Assembly: GCA_018829205.1 (NCBI GenBank)
Contig: JAHJUE010000028.1
Span: 62,001 to 126,000, forward strand
Origin: Bacteroidota bacterium
GTDB taxonomy: Bacteria > Bacteroidota > Ignavibacteria > Ignavibacteriales > Melioribacteraceae
Reading direction: 5' to 3'
Length of the DNA: 64,000 bases
Shown here: positions 53,858-63,704 of the stretch, piece after piece
Numbering within the stretch: position 1 is the stretch's first letter
How the letters are laid out: the number at the start of each line of letters is the position of its first letter
The notes under the pieces: generated by a model
The model's input: only the letters and a program-made list of their open reading frames with translations
Told to the model about the DNA's origin: nothing
Database searches by the model: none
Position numbers and translations under genes: made by a program

Positions 53858-55006
53858 ATGGTAAAAGTAATTTCAGACCCGGTAATAAAATTCTTTATAA
53901 GCGTAATCGGCATAGTTATAATTTTTTTCACATTAATGGAACTGCAGCACATATTTATTCCGCTTGTTATCGCATACTTTTTATTTTTAATGTTTGAGCC
54001 GTTAAATAATTTCCTGGTAAAACACAGCGTACCCCAGTTTTTTACAATTATATTGAACTTAATAATAATTATAGCGGTATTATTCGGAATTTCAAGGGTA
54101 ATAATCGATTCGTTTACAAATCTTACTGGCGAACTTCCTTATTACGAGCAGAGATTTAACAATTTAATAAGTTCAACGGCTGTATCACTGGGAATAAAAG
54201 ATCCGATATTTTCAAATTTTAAAGTCGAAAATATTTTAATAAATTTTGATTACAGAAGCTTTGCGGGGGGATTATTTTCTTCAACAGTTTCAATTTTTAC
54301 CGCTTCGTTTTTTATTCTTTTCTTTTTCATCTTTGTAAGTACCGGGCATTACAAATTAATTGACGCAATTAAACATCGTTTTGTTGAAAAAAACATTAAT
54401 AATTCTATAAAAAAAATTAAGAAAGATCTTAAAAAAAAGGAAGGTACATCTTTAATTCCTGTTGAGGAACTTAGAAATATCGAAAAACAAAAACTTAAAG
54501 AAATAAATGAAAGTTTAATTGATAATACATTTAAAGTTATTACCTACCAGGTGCAGAAATATATAGCCACAAAATTTTTTATTAGTCTTCTTTCCGGACT
54601 TTTAACCGGATTAATTCTTCTGGTATTCGATGTTAAATTTTTTATTATATGGGCGGCACTTACCGCGCTGCTGAATTTTATCCCCAATATTGGTTCTGTA
54701 ATTGCTGTAATTATGCCCGGTTTAATGGCGTTGGTTCAATTTGAGTCATTCGGGTATGCATTATTAATTTGTTCAATAATTATTATAGTCCAAAATATTA
54801 TAGGCAATGTTCTTGAACCCAAAATATTCGGCGACAGCCTTGGTTTAAATCCTTTAGTAATATTGTTGTCTCTTCTTTTATGGGGTTATATTTGGGGAAT
54901 TGCCGGAATGTTTATTGCTGTACCGTTAACCGCAGTTATTAAAATAATAATTTCCAATTCGACTTCAAAAAACCTCAATTTTTTATCAAATTTGATGTCA
55001 AATTAA
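53858..55006 (+). CDS. AI-2E-family membrane transporter
   Basis: A 382-residue permease of the AI-2E/PerM family with about eight membrane helices. The C-terminal part shows the conserved FIPNIGSVIAVIMPGLMALV and LEPKIFGDSLGLNPLVILLSLLLWG segments (the latter cited as LEPKIFGDSLGLNP). A charged linker (about 180-210) separates helices. Members export AI-2, sodium or fatty acids in various organisms, so the name does not fix a substrate. It is followed by the RNase P RNA gene on the same strand. Confidence 0.9.
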   Translation: MVKVISDPVIKFFISVIGIVIIFFTLMELQHIFIPLVIAYFLFLMFEPLNNFLVKHSVPQFFTIILNLIIIIAVLFGISRVIIDSFTNLTGELPYYEQRFNNLISSTAVSLGIKDPIFSNFKVENILINFDYRSFAGGLFSSTVSIFTASFFILFFFIFVSTGHYKLIDAIKHRFVEKNINNSIKKIKKDLKKKEGTSLIPVEELRNIEKQKLKEINESLIDNTFKVITYQVQKYIATKFFISLLSGLLTGLILLVFDVKFFIIWAALTALLNFIPNIGSVIAVIMPGLMALVQFESFGYALLICSIIIIVQNIIGNVLEPKIFGDSLGLNPLVILLSLLLWGYIWGIAGMFIAVPLTAVIKIIISNSTSKNLNFLSNLMSN

Positions 55007-55150
55007 GGTTTCTGCTTCAATTACACGTCACTGTTCAATATTAATTTTGTGTAAAATTTTTGTTAATGATTCTAGAAATCTTTTTCATTATATTTATTCA
55101 CAATGAATGAAATAAATAATTAATTAAATAATAAATAAAGAGAAGAAGTG

Positions 55151-55615
55151 CTGTTGTTTATTCAAGCTGGGCAATTGCTGCTGAGCAATAAAATGCTCGA
55201 GTAGAGGAAAGTCCGAACTCCACAGAACAAGGTGCCGGGTAACGCCCGGGGTTCCGTCCCGCTTGCGGGAACGGGATACGGAAAGTGCCACAGAAAATAT
55301 ACCGTCCCGCTTTGCGGGATAAGGGTGAAATGGCAGGGTAAGAGCCTACCGCTTCGGTAGTAATACCGGAGGTCTCATTTATGAGAGCCCCGATTATTCG
55401 GGGTCAAGGAAAACCCCACCTGGAGCAAGGTCATGTATAGGGAGTTTTCGGGTAACCGGATAAGGGTTGTTCGCTCTTCGTCTCCCGGGGTGGACCGCAA
55501 GATTCCGGCAGCAATGCCGGAACCAGACAAATAATTGCCGTCCCGTTTACTTTTACCGCAAGGTAAAAACTTACGGGATTACAGAATTCGGCTTATAGGT
55601 TTGGATATTTAACAG
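55151..55615 (+). ncRNA. rnpB: RNase P RNA (class A), with extra hairpins
   Basis: The catalytic RNA that cuts the 5' leader from tRNA precursors. Conserved parts are GAGGAAAGTCCGAACTCC (from 55203), the P10-11 region GGTGCCGGGTAACGCCCGGG, GAAAGTGCCACAGAAAATAT, GGTGAAATGGCAGGGTAAGAG, and the 3' ACAGAATTCGGCTTATAG. The 5' end CTGTTG (55151) pairs with AACAG (55611-55615) to close P1. The length, about 465 nt, is greater than usual because three hairpins sharing GTCCCG arms are inserted (see findings). Ends are approximate. Confidence 0.96.
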
Positions 55616-55630
55616 TCTTCAAATTAAATA

Positions 55631-57352
55631 ATGTTAATAAAACGCTGGCATTTAGAAGAAGAGCCGGATTATAACAAGATTCTTGCATTGAGCGATAGTC
55701 TTAATATTCCGGGTGTGCTTGCTAAACTTCTTATTCAAAGAGGCATTACAAACTTTTTTGAAGCAAAAGAATATTTCCGCCCTACCTTAGATACACTTCA
55801 TGATCCCTTTTTAATGAATGGAATGGAAGAAGCCTCAATAAGAGTAATCAACGCAATTACTAATAATGAAAAAATTTGTGTTTACGGTGATTATGATGTT
55901 GACGGAACCTGTTCGGCGGCATTGATGTACCTTTTTTTGAAAGAACTGGGCGCTGACGTTGAAGTATATATTCCAAACAGACTTACTGAAGGATACGGTG
56001 TTTCCATCAACAGCATTGACGGCTTTGCAGAAAAAGGGGTTACCTTACTTATTACCGTCGATTGCGGAATAACTGCTGTTGAAGAAGTTGCGCATGCTAA
56101 AACAAAAGGTATTGATACTGTTATTTGTGATCACCATCAGCCGAAAGAAGAACTGCCCGATGCTGTCGCGGTTTTGGATCCTTTGAAACCCGGCTGCAAT
56201 TATCCGTTTAAGTATTTATCGGGTGCCGGTGTTGCATTTAAACTTGCCAGGGCCGTTGGCTACAGAATTGGGAAAAAAGAACTTCCTATGCAGTATCTTG
56301 ATCTTGTTGCTCTTGCCGGCGCGGCCGATATTGTGCCTCTGCTTGATGAAAACCGTGTGCTTGTAAGAGAAGGGTTGGAATTAATTAATAAAAATCCGCG
56401 ACCCGGAATTCTTGCTTTAATTAGAGTTGCCAGATTAGAGCCGGGCGATTTATCAGCAGGTAAAATTGTTTTTACTATTGCGCCAAGAATTAATGCCGTT
56501 GGAAGATTAGGAGACGCGCAAAGAGCGGTTGAACTATTTACAACAAAGGATTACGAAGAAGCTAAAAGACTGGCGCAAATATTAGAGGAAGAAAATTTAG
56601 AAAGAAGAAAAATTGATGAAGCTACTTTTTCGCATGCGGTAAACCGAGTTGAACAAAGCGTGGATTTTGAAAACGACCTTGGAATCGTTCTTCACGGCGA
56701 TGAGTGGCATCCCGGAGTTATTGGAATTGTAGCATCTCGATTAGTTGAAAAATATTACCGTCCTTCGGTTATGCTTTCTACAATTGACGGAGTTGCAAAA
56801 GGTTCCGCACGCAGTATTTCCGGGTTTAATATATATGAAGCTCTTGAAAGATGTCAGGATCTTCTTCTTCAATTCGGCGGACATGCGGCCGCAGCCGGAC
56901 TAGCAATTGAGATAAATAAAGTTGATGAGTTCAGAGAAAGATTTAATAATATATTAAAAGAAAAATTGCAGGGTTCTGATATACTTCCCGTAATTAAAAT
57001 TGATACAAAAATTTCATTGTCGGATATTACCCCAAAATTTATAAGAGTTCTTGATCAGTTCTCGCCGTTTGGGCCCGGTAATATGAGACCTGTATTTTTG
57101 GCCGAAGGTGTTAGGATAGCTAATATTCCAAGAATTGTCGGAACCAATCATCTGCTCGCTTCTTTCAAACAGGACGGGCATGATAAAGTTTTTGACGCAA
57201 TTGGATTTAATCTGGGCGCTTACTTAAATGAAATTGAAAAGAATGGAAAATTAGTAGATATTGTTTTTACAATTGAAAAAATTATGAAAGACGGACGCGC
57301 ATACCCTCAATTAAGGTTAAGAGATATTCATTTTCCAAATGATTTAAACTAG
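55631..57352 (+). CDS. recJ: Single-stranded-DNA-specific exonuclease RecJ
   Basis: A 573-residue DHH-family 5'-3' exonuclease for recombination and repair. Motifs in order: [62 protein letters not shown] with [12 protein letters not shown] (DHHA1). The Asp and His residues of these motifs bind the two metal ions. The C-terminal OB-like part ends RLRDIHFP. Length is usual. It starts 15 nt after rnpB and precedes yebC by 22 nt, so it is part of a DNA-maintenance run. Confidence 0.96.
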   Translation: MLIKRWHLEEEPDYNKILALSDSLNIPGVLAKLLIQRGITNFFEAKEYFRPTLDTLHDPFLMNGMEEASIRVINAITNNEKICVYGDYDVDGTCSAALMYLFLKELGADVEVYIPNRLTEGYGVSINSIDGFAEKGVTLLITVDCGITAVEEVAHAKTKGIDTVICDHHQPKEELPDAVAVLDPLKPGCNYPFKYLSGAGVAFKLARAVGYRIGKKELPMQYLDLVALAGAADIVPLLDENRVLVREGLELINKNPRPGILALIRVARLEPGDLSAGKIVFTIAPRINAVGRLGDAQRAVELFTTKDYEEAKRLAQILEEENLERRKIDEATFSHAVNRVEQSVDFENDLGIVLHGDEWHPGVIGIVASRLVEKYYRPSVMLSTIDGVAKGSARSISGFNIYEALERCQDLLLQFGGHAAAAGLAIEINKVDEFRERFNNILKEKLQGSDILPVIKIDTKISLSDITPKFIRVLDQFSPFGPGNMRPVFLAEGVRIANIPRIVGTNHLLASFKQDGHDKVFDAIGFNLGAYLNEIEKNGKLVDIVFTIEKIMKDGRAYPQLRLRDIHFPNDLN

Positions 57353-57374
57353 AAAAAAACCAGGAATTATAATT

Positions 57375-58106
57375 ATGTCAGGTCACTCAAAATGGGCAAC
57401 AATTAAAAGAAAAAAAGCTGCAATAGATACTAAAAGAGGAAAAATATTCACAAAACTTATTAAAGAAATTACAGTCGCCGCAAAATTAGGCGGTGGCGAT
57501 CCGGCCGCAAATCCCAGACTAAGATTAGCAATTGATAACGCGAAATCAGTAAATATGCCGCAGGATAATATTGAAAGAGCTATTAAAAAAGCTACGGGCG
57601 AATTGGAAGGAGTAACATATTCTGAATTAACTTACGAAGGTTACGGCGCCGCTGGAATTGCGCTTATGGTTGAATGTTTAACAGATAATAAAAATAGAAC
57701 CGTTGCCGATGTGCGTCACCTGTTCAGCAAATACGGAAACGGTATGGCGGAATCCGGTTCAGTCGCATGGATGTTTGATAGAAAAGGAGTTATTATTGTT
57801 CCTATTCAAGGGAAAACAGATGATGATATAATGGAAATTATTCTTGAAGCCGGCGCAGAAGATTTACAAACGGAAGAAGAATTTTTTCAAGTTACAACTA
57901 CTATAGAAAATTTTGAGGCTGTAAGAAAATCATTAAGCGATGCCGGAATTGAAATAGGGAACGCATCACTTCAGTGGATTCCTAAAAATGAAACCGAAGT
58001 GCGGGGTGAAGACGCCGAGAAAGTAATAAAGCTTATCGACGTTTTGGAAGATAACGACGATGTACAAAATGTTTACTCGAACGCAGATTTTGTTGATGTT
58101 GAATAA
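57375..58106 (+). CDS. YebC/PmpR-family protein
   Basis: A 243-residue protein of the YebC family with the N-terminal [20 protein letters not shown] and the later [16 protein letters not shown] signature. YebC proteins act as transcriptional regulators or as ribosome-associated helpers of proline-stretch translation; which holds here is not shown. It is 12 nt before ruvC, the classic yebC-ruvC-ruvA order seen in many bacteria. Length is normal. Confidence 0.95.
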   Translation: MSGHSKWATIKRKKAAIDTKRGKIFTKLIKEITVAAKLGGGDPAANPRLRLAIDNAKSVNMPQDNIERAIKKATGELEGVTYSELTYEGYGAAGIALMVECLTDNKNRTVADVRHLFSKYGNGMAESGSVAWMFDRKGVIIVPIQGKTDDDIMEIILEAGAEDLQTEEEFFQVTTTIENFEAVRKSLSDAGIEIGNASLQWIPKNETEVRGEDAEKVIKLIDVLEDNDDVQNVYSNADFVDVE

Positions 58107-58118
58107 TAGAATAGTAAT

Positions 58119-58685
58119 ATGATAATATTTGGTGTTGATCCCGGAACCATGTGTACCGGCTTCGGGATTGTAAAGCACGATAATAATGAACTTACAAATA
58201 TCCGCTCCGGCATTATAGTGCCTCCTTCCGATGTTGATATTCCTCATAAATTGGAATTTATTTATAACGAACTTAATAAGTTGATGAGAAAATACAAACC
58301 GGATGAGTTTTCAATTGAAACCGCATTTTACGGCAAGAATATACAATCAGCTTTAAAAATTGGATATGTTAGAGGTATCTCATTGCTTGCGGCAGTACAT
58401 AACGGGCTGCCTACAGGCGAGTATTCACCCCGTGAAATAAAAAAATCAGTTGTAGGTAACGGAGCCGCATCCAAAGACCAGGTGCAGTTTATGATAAAAA
58501 AATTGTTGTATCTTAAAAATGATAACATGAAATTTGATGAAAGCGATGCTCTTGCAGTTGCTATTTGTCATTGTTTTAAAGTAAATTCGGCGGCATATAA
58601 AAATGGAAACAAAGCGGTTAAAACAAAAAAAGGATCAGGATGGAAAGCTTATCTTGACGCTAACCCCGGAAAAGTTATTGAATAG
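58119..58685 (+). CDS. ruvC: Holliday junction resolvase RuvC
   Basis: A 188-residue resolvase that cuts Holliday junctions in recombination. The RNase-H-like acids are Asp7 in FGVDPGTMCTGFGIV, Glu67 in FSIETAFYGKN, and the acids in DESDALAVAICHC near 140. It follows yebC by 12 nt and precedes ruvA by 90 nt. The C-terminal 30 residues are basic. RuvB, the motor partner of RuvA, is not in this run. Confidence 0.95.
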   Translation: MIIFGVDPGTMCTGFGIVKHDNNELTNIRSGIIVPPSDVDIPHKLEFIYNELNKLMRKYKPDEFSIETAFYGKNIQSALKIGYVRGISLLAAVHNGLPTGEYSPREIKKSVVGNGAASKDQVQFMIKKLLYLKNDNMKFDESDALAVAICHCFKVNSAAYKNGNKAVKTKKGSGWKAYLDANPGKVIE

Positions 58686-58775
58686 TTGTTTCATCGGATT
58701 GTTAGTAGATTAAATTTTGCAGATGAACAAATACTATAAAAAAATATTACTTAAAAATGTTTATGAAGAATTAAA

Positions 58776-59366
58776 ATGATAGCATACTTAACAGGCAAAA
58801 TTATTTCTAAAAAACCGACCAAAATTATTTTGGATGTAAACGGCGTTGGTTATTTAGTAAATATTTCAATTTCAACTTTTGAGAAAATATCCGAAACGGA
58901 AAGCAGTATTTCACTTTTCATTTATACGTCGGTTAAAGAAGACGCGATTGATCTGTTTGGATTTTCAAGCGAATCGGAAAAAGAAATGTTTGAATTGCTT
59001 ATAAGCGTAAACGGAATTGGACCAAAATTAGCTCAGAGCATTTTGTCGGGAATTCAAATAGATGATCTGAAACAGGCAATTAAAACCGCAAATCTTTCGC
59101 GCATTATAGCTACACCCGGTATTGGAAGAAAAACCGGTGAAAGATTAATTATTGAACTTCGCGATAAGGTCGATTCAATTGCCGACAATCTGGATAAATC
59201 ATTAAACGCTTCATTCGAGGTTAAAAACGATGCCGTTGCAGCGCTTGCAAATTTAGGTTATAATCATAAAAACGCTGAAAAAATTGTTAGGGATATTTTA
59301 AACGGCGAGCCAAATATTTCTATAGAGGAATTAATTAAAAAATCTTTGTCGGAATTTAATAGTTAG
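58776..59366 (+). CDS. ruvA: Holliday junction branch migration protein RuvA
   Basis: A 196-residue junction-binding protein. The N-terminal OB fold has MIAYLTGKIISKKPTKIILD and GVGYLVNIS; the central tandem helix-hairpin-helix has LLISVNGIGPKLAQSILSG and ATPGIGRKTGERLIIEL; the C-terminal RuvB-binding domain contains AALANLGYNHKNAEKIV. It works with RuvB to move Holliday junctions, and with RuvC. RuvB must be encoded elsewhere; the next genes are on the opposite strand. Confidence 0.96.
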   Translation: MIAYLTGKIISKKPTKIILDVNGVGYLVNISISTFEKISETESSISLFIYTSVKEDAIDLFGFSSESEKEMFELLISVNGIGPKLAQSILSGIQIDDLKQAIKTANLSRIIATPGIGRKTGERLIIELRDKVDSIADNLDKSLNASFEVKNDAVAALANLGYNHKNAEKIVRDILNGEPNISIEELIKKSLSEFNS

Positions 59367-59441
59367 TATGAAAACATTACATATATGAAAATAAAATCAA
59401 TTGTCATTTCTACTTTTTCACTAATCTCAAATTATTATTAA

Positions 59442-59678
59442 TTATTCCTTCAGTCCGAGATAATCAATAAGTCTTTCGTGCGATTCCTTTGATACTTCAA
59501 CATTATAATTTCTGTAGCACTCAATGGTAATATCAAGGGATTTTAATAATTTTTTACAATCTTCGCTATTTGACACAAGTTTTTTAATTTCATCATTTTT
59601 AAAAAACTCGAGATTTTCTCCAAGATTGGAGCAGATGTATTTCATTATTTCTTCTTTTGACAAATTTTCTTTATTCAT
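59442..59678 (-). CDS. Small protein, degenerate anti-sigma-factor candidate
   Basis: A 78-residue acidic helical protein whose start overlaps the end of the ECF sigma gene by 8 nt, so translation is coupled. The arrangement and the helix SEDCKKLLKSLDITIECYRN resemble the N-terminal zinc-binding anti-sigma (zf-HC2) domain, but the usual H-x3-C-x2-C ligands are gone; only single Cys residues remain. It has no membrane helix. It could be a zinc-free anti-sigma factor. This is inferred from position and helix pattern. Confidence 0.6.
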   Translation of the reverse strand: MNKENLSKEEIMKYICSNLGENLEFFKNDEIKKLVSNSEDCKKLLKSLDITIECYRNYNVEVSKESHERLIDYLGLKE

Positions 59679-60237
59679 CTTTAAATCTCTCGTTTAGTTC
59701 GTTTCTTAAAAATGATCTTGCCCTGTGAAGCCTTGATTTTACAGCAGGAACAGATAAATTTAATATTTTTCCTGTTTCTTCGGTTGAAAGCCCTTCGGCA
59801 TCTCTAAGCAAAAAAACAACTCTGTATTCCGGCGCGAGTTTCTGAATCGCTTCATCCAGTATTTTTTTAAGTTCATTATTTTCTGTTACCTTTTCAGGAG
59901 AAACCTTCCAGTCGCTTATTTCTTTTTCATCTATAAATTTTTCGTCATCGTCAATCGAATCGGTAATTCTGGCTTTCTTTCCGGAACGCGCCTGCATTAA
60001 ACAATGGTTTGAAACAACAGTATATAGCCAGGTAGAAAGTTTCGATTTGCCGCTGAACTGACCAATAGATTTAACCATGCTCATAAAGGTTTCCTGCATG
60101 GCGTTTTCAGCGAATTCTCTGTTGCGGCATACTTTAAATGAAAAATTGTAAACCGTCTGTTCGTATTTTTTTACAAGTTCGGCTAATGCTTTTTTATCGC
60201 CGTCCTGTGCCTTTTGTATCAACTCTTCTTCAGTCAT
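59671..60237 (-). CDS. ECF-type RNA polymerase sigma factor
   Basis: A 188-residue sigma-70-family factor with region 2 (LVKKYEQTVYNFSFKVCRNR, then ENAMQETFMSMVKSIGQF and STWLYTVVSNHCL) and region 4 (LAPEYRVVFLLRDAEGLS, then IAGKILNLS-like VPAVKSRLHRARSFLRNEL). It lacks regions 1 and 3, as ECF factors do. It should direct transcription of a stress or envelope regulon. The small protein encoded with overlap downstream is a candidate controller. Target promoters are unknown. Confidence 0.94.
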   Translation of the reverse strand: MTEEELIQKAQDGDKKALAELVKKYEQTVYNFSFKVCRNREFAENAMQETFMSMVKSIGQFSGKSKLSTWLYTVVSNHCLMQARSGKKARITDSIDDDEKFIDEKEISDWKVSPEKVTENNELKKILDEAIQKLAPEYRVVFLLRDAEGLSTEETGKILNLSVPAVKSRLHRARSFLRNELNERFKDE

Positions 60238-60257
60238 AAAATTAGATGTACTCTTTC

Positions 60258-60884
60258 TTAAATGGATTCAGGATTCATTTCAAGCGACCGCCATAAATAC
60301 CATGCCGCCACACTATTATAAGGACTCCAATTATTTTTTTCTGCCACCTGTTTTACTTTTTCCTCGGTTGGCATTTTTTTCAAACTGTAATTTAACATAA
60401 TTGCCTTTTTAATACCAAGGTCTCCGACCGGTAAAATGTTAGTTCTTCCCAATGTAAACATTAAAAACATATGAACCGTCCATACACCCACACCTTTTAT
60501 CTTTGTTAATTCCTCAATTATTTGTTCATCCGGCTTATTCTTTATATTTATAAAATTTATTTCTTTAGTTATAATTTTATTTGAAAGGTCTTTAATATAT
60601 TTAATTTTCGGGAACGATAAACCAAGTTCGCGCAGCTTTTCGTCATTAGTATTAATAATTATTTCCGGTTTTGGGTCGCCTTTGTAGAAATTTAAGAATC
60701 TTGTATTAATTGCCCTTGCGCTGGCTACTGAAAGCTGCTGACCAATAATCGCTTTCAAAAGAGACAAATAATATTTTCTGTGAGCTGTTAAATTGCATTT
60801 AGGGCACTTTTTTATTATTCTTAATAGCGTTTTATCTCTGTCAGATAAGTGTTGTAGTGCTTTGTCAATTTCACTATTTTGCAT
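60258..60884 (-). CDS. DNA-3-methyladenine glycosylase (AlkA family)
   Basis: A 208-residue HhH-GPD glycosylase that removes alkylated purines. The helix-hairpin-helix is LTKIKGVGVWTVHMFLMFTL, followed by the catalytic Asp in NILPVGDLGIKKA. The N-terminal ALQHLSDRDKTLLRIIKKCP and IGQQLSVASARAI are family marks. It is a short form without the extra N-terminal domain of E. coli AlkA. It begins 21 nt before the sigma gene's start region in the same direction, so co-transcription is possible. Confidence 0.92.
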   Translation of the reverse strand: MQNSEIDKALQHLSDRDKTLLRIIKKCPKCNLTAHRKYYLSLLKAIIGQQLSVASARAINTRFLNFYKGDPKPEIIINTNDEKLRELGLSFPKIKYIKDLSNKIITKEINFINIKNKPDEQIIEELTKIKGVGVWTVHMFLMFTLGRTNILPVGDLGIKKAIMLNYSLKKMPTEEKVKQVAEKNNWSPYNSVAAWYLWRSLEMNPESI

Positions 60885-60905
60885 AAAAATTTAATTATTC
60901 TTGTT

Positions 60906-63695
60906 ATGGATACTCAGTTAATACTTGCATTAAAAAACAACAAGTTACTCAAAAATATTGATTTGTCAGAAGTAAATCTCGATCAAATTAAGGGTAATTT
61001 GATAACTGTTCAGGAAGGTGAAATTATTTACCGCGAGGGACATAAGTCGGATTCCATTTTCCTTATTGTAAGCGGTGAAATAAATCTTCTTAAAAAGAAA
61101 CTTCTCGGTAAATCAAAATCTATAGTATTCTACGACAATGAGTATTTCGGATACGAAGAATATATTGAAGGCACATCCCGCACTTCAACTGCCGTAGCAC
61201 TTAGAGATAGTTATATTATTAAATTGTCCAAAAGTGAAGTCGATAACCTCTGTCAACAGAACGGACGAATTCTGGAAAACTTAAAAGATCCTTCAATCAC
61301 GGAAGATTTTGGAAGCGAATCCAAAACCGATCCGGAAATTAAAATAGAAGAAAAAACAGAACCTCAAATAAATGATATTGCACCCGAAGACTTTAATATT
61401 AGCGAAGAAGATTTTAAAATTCCGGATGAACTTAAAAATTCCATTGAATCTGCTATTAATGGAATGGATGATGATTTTATCGAAAATATTGAAAGTACGC
61501 TTGAATCGAATCTAAACAAAGTCGGGGAACAAAGTTCCGATACAACTTCTGATGAAGAGTTCTCTTTGGATGAAAAAGCATTCGCGGATTCGTTAAAGGA
61601 AAAAGAAGACGATATATTTTTTAATATAGACGAACTTGATTCATTTGATGATAAAATGAAACCGTCAGTTAATGATGAGCCCTTCATTGAACAGCTCGAG
61701 GAACAATTAGATAAACCTGAAGACGACCAAGAGAGTCCGAAAAATACTGAGGATAATTTCTCCGCTCAGCCTTATCAGCAAGCCGGTGCTTATAAAAAGC
61801 CTGAACCGGAAATAAATCCTGAAGAAAATTTTGAAGAATTAAATGTTGAAAACGATTTTGATTTTGAAAAAAATTATTCAAACGATTTGGCAAAAGAAGA
61901 TGAAGAATTTTTTGCCAACCTAAATAAAAATGATGAGCCCGTTGTTAATTTAACTGAGCCTGAACAAACATCTGTAGAAAATTCATTGGATAATAATGAC
62001 GCAAATTCATCAGAAATTATAAATGAAATAGAAACGAAAACCGAAGAAGAAAAATTACCGCATTCATTATATCCGGATTTTGAAGATTTTCCGGCCGGCT
62101 TATTGGATGAAGACGGGATTCCCAAACCGGAAGGGGAAATTCCGGATGATTTTAATTTTGATCATGAAACAGTTGAACCTATTGAACCTCAGACAAACGA
62201 TAATATGTTTGAAGATGATAAAATGAAATTCGAAGAAGATTTAAATGCTTCAATTGATTTAAACGAAGAATCAATTACTGATAGTATAAACGACGAAAGC
62301 GAAAAAGTTACTTATAATCCTTTTGAAAATTCAATGAATATATTAGACGACAATTTAAATGCAGATTTTAACCTTGACGAACAATTAAACGATAGTATAA
62401 AATCGGCGGAAAATACAGAAGAAAAATTTCTGACTGATGAAGAATTGGAAGCCGATGAAAATCTCAGAAAACTGTCTGATGAAAAAGAAATTAATAACGC
62501 AAGTTCAGCGGAGGACGGACATATGACTGCAGATCAATTAATGATGATCAATCAAGCAGCTCAATTGGTTAACTCAAACATCAAGTTGGATGATGTGCTT
62601 TCCAGTATTGTGGATGTAGCAACAAATTTAACAAACGCCGATAGAGGAACTTTATATCTTGTTGACAAGGAAAAGAGTGAGCTTTGGTCTAAAGTAGCAA
62701 TGGGCAATGAACTTAAGCAGATACGCTTAAATATTGGCGAAGGTATTGCAGGATGGGTAGCACAAAGCGGTGAGATTGTAAATATTGAAGATGTAAAATC
62801 AGATTCCCGATTTAAATCCGATTATGATAAATCAAGTGGTTACCAGACAAAAACGATGCTTTGTTTCCCGATAAAAAATAAAGAAGAAGAAATTGTAGGT
62901 GTGTTGCAGTTGCTGAACAGCAAAAACGGAAAATTCTCTGCTCTTGACGAAACGTTTCTTAATGCCCTTTCAATTCATGCGGCTCTTGCTTTGGAAAACG
63001 CGAGCCTTGTTGAAAAACTTCTTCAGACCGAAAGAGTTTCGTCGCTCGGGAAAATGGCAAATTTCCTAATTCAGGATATCAAAAAACCGGTGCTTGTAAG
63101 CAAAAGATATGCTGAACATTTAAGAAGTAAAGAATTCCCGCCCGATATTTATCAGGTAATTGACATGCTTATGGAGCAATTGAATCACGTTGCTGATATT
63201 GTTCAAACAACTTCTAGTTATTCGCAGGGTACGTCGCTTCTTAGGACTGTAAACACAAGCTTAAACCAGCTTCTTGATGATTACAGCGGAAGAATTGAAA
63301 GTTTTGTGGCAACACGTAACTGCAGTATAATGAAAGAATACGGCGATGACGTAAAAGTAAAAGTTGATATAAAAGAATTCAATCAGTGTTTTTCGCATAT
63401 AGTTAAAAACGCTTGCGATGCAATGCCTGAAGGAGGAACAGTAAAAATTTCTACACGTAAAGATGATGGAAATATTAAAATTTCTTTTAAGGATTTCGGA
63501 TTAGGTATTCCCGATACTATGAAAGAAAAAATCTTTGAACCATTTATGTCGCATGGAAAAAAAGAGGGAACCGGACTCGGACTTTCAATTACGAAAAAAT
63601 TAGTTGAAGATCACGGCGGTAAAATTGAGGTTTACAGCGAACTTGGAGAAGGGGCCGATTTTATAATCACTTTACCGATTGCGTCCGCGTTTTAG
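60906..63695 (+). CDS. cNMP-binding/GAF histidine-kinase-like protein lacking the phospho-acceptor histidine
   Basis: A 929-residue protein from the ATG at 60906 (a longer frame starts at a TTG at 60879). Residues about 20-115 are a cyclic-nucleotide-binding domain (GEIIYREGHKSDSIFLIVSG). A very acidic, low-complexity linker of about 400 residues follows. A GAF domain (about 545-690, ADRGTLYLVDKEKSELWSK) precedes a dimerisation helix and a HATPase_c domain (HIVKNACDAMPEGG, DFGLGIPD, GTGLGLSI). In the H box the usual His is Gln723 (FLIQDIKKPV), so autophosphorylation on the normal site is not possible. The ATP lid motifs are intact. No response regulator is adjacent. Confidence 0.9.
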   Translation: MDTQLILALKNNKLLKNIDLSEVNLDQIKGNLITVQEGEIIYREGHKSDSIFLIVSGEINLLKKKLLGKSKSIVFYDNEYFGYEEYIEGTSRTSTAVALRDSYIIKLSKSEVDNLCQQNGRILENLKDPSITEDFGSESKTDPEIKIEEKTEPQINDIAPEDFNISEEDFKIPDELKNSIESAINGMDDDFIENIESTLESNLNKVGEQSSDTTSDEEFSLDEKAFADSLKEKEDDIFFNIDELDSFDDKMKPSVNDEPFIEQLEEQLDKPEDDQESPKNTEDNFSAQPYQQAGAYKKPEPEINPEENFEELNVENDFDFEKNYSNDLAKEDEEFFANLNKNDEPVVNLTEPEQTSVENSLDNNDANSSEIINEIETKTEEEKLPHSLYPDFEDFPAGLLDEDGIPKPEGEIPDDFNFDHETVEPIEPQTNDNMFEDDKMKFEEDLNASIDLNEESITDSINDESEKVTYNPFENSMNILDDNLNADFNLDEQLNDSIKSAENTEEKFLTDEELEADENLRKLSDEKEINNASSAEDGHMTADQLMMINQAAQLVNSNIKLDDVLSSIVDVATNLTNADRGTLYLVDKEKSELWSKVAMGNELKQIRLNIGEGIAGWVAQSGEIVNIEDVKSDSRFKSDYDKSSGYQTKTMLCFPIKNKEEEIVGVLQLLNSKNGKFSALDETFLNALSIHAALALENASLVEKLLQTERVSSLGKMANFLIQDIKKPVLVSKRYAEHLRSKEFPPDIYQVIDMLMEQLNHVADIVQTTSSYSQGTSLLRTVNTSLNQLLDDYSGRIESFVATRNCSIMKEYGDDVKVKVDIKEFNQCFSHIVKNACDAMPEGGTVKISTRKDDGNIKISFKDFGLGIPDTMKEKIFEPFMSHGKKEGTGLGLSITKKLVEDHGGKIEVYSELGEGADFIITLPIASAF

Positions 63696-63704
63696 TTCAT
63701 CTGC

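Noticed and set aside
60879-60906. Longer N-termini from TTG starts at 6001, 33076, 33624, 39682 and 60879
   Set aside because: In each case a downstream ATG fits the family N-terminus, the ribosome-binding site or the overlap with the previous stop better.
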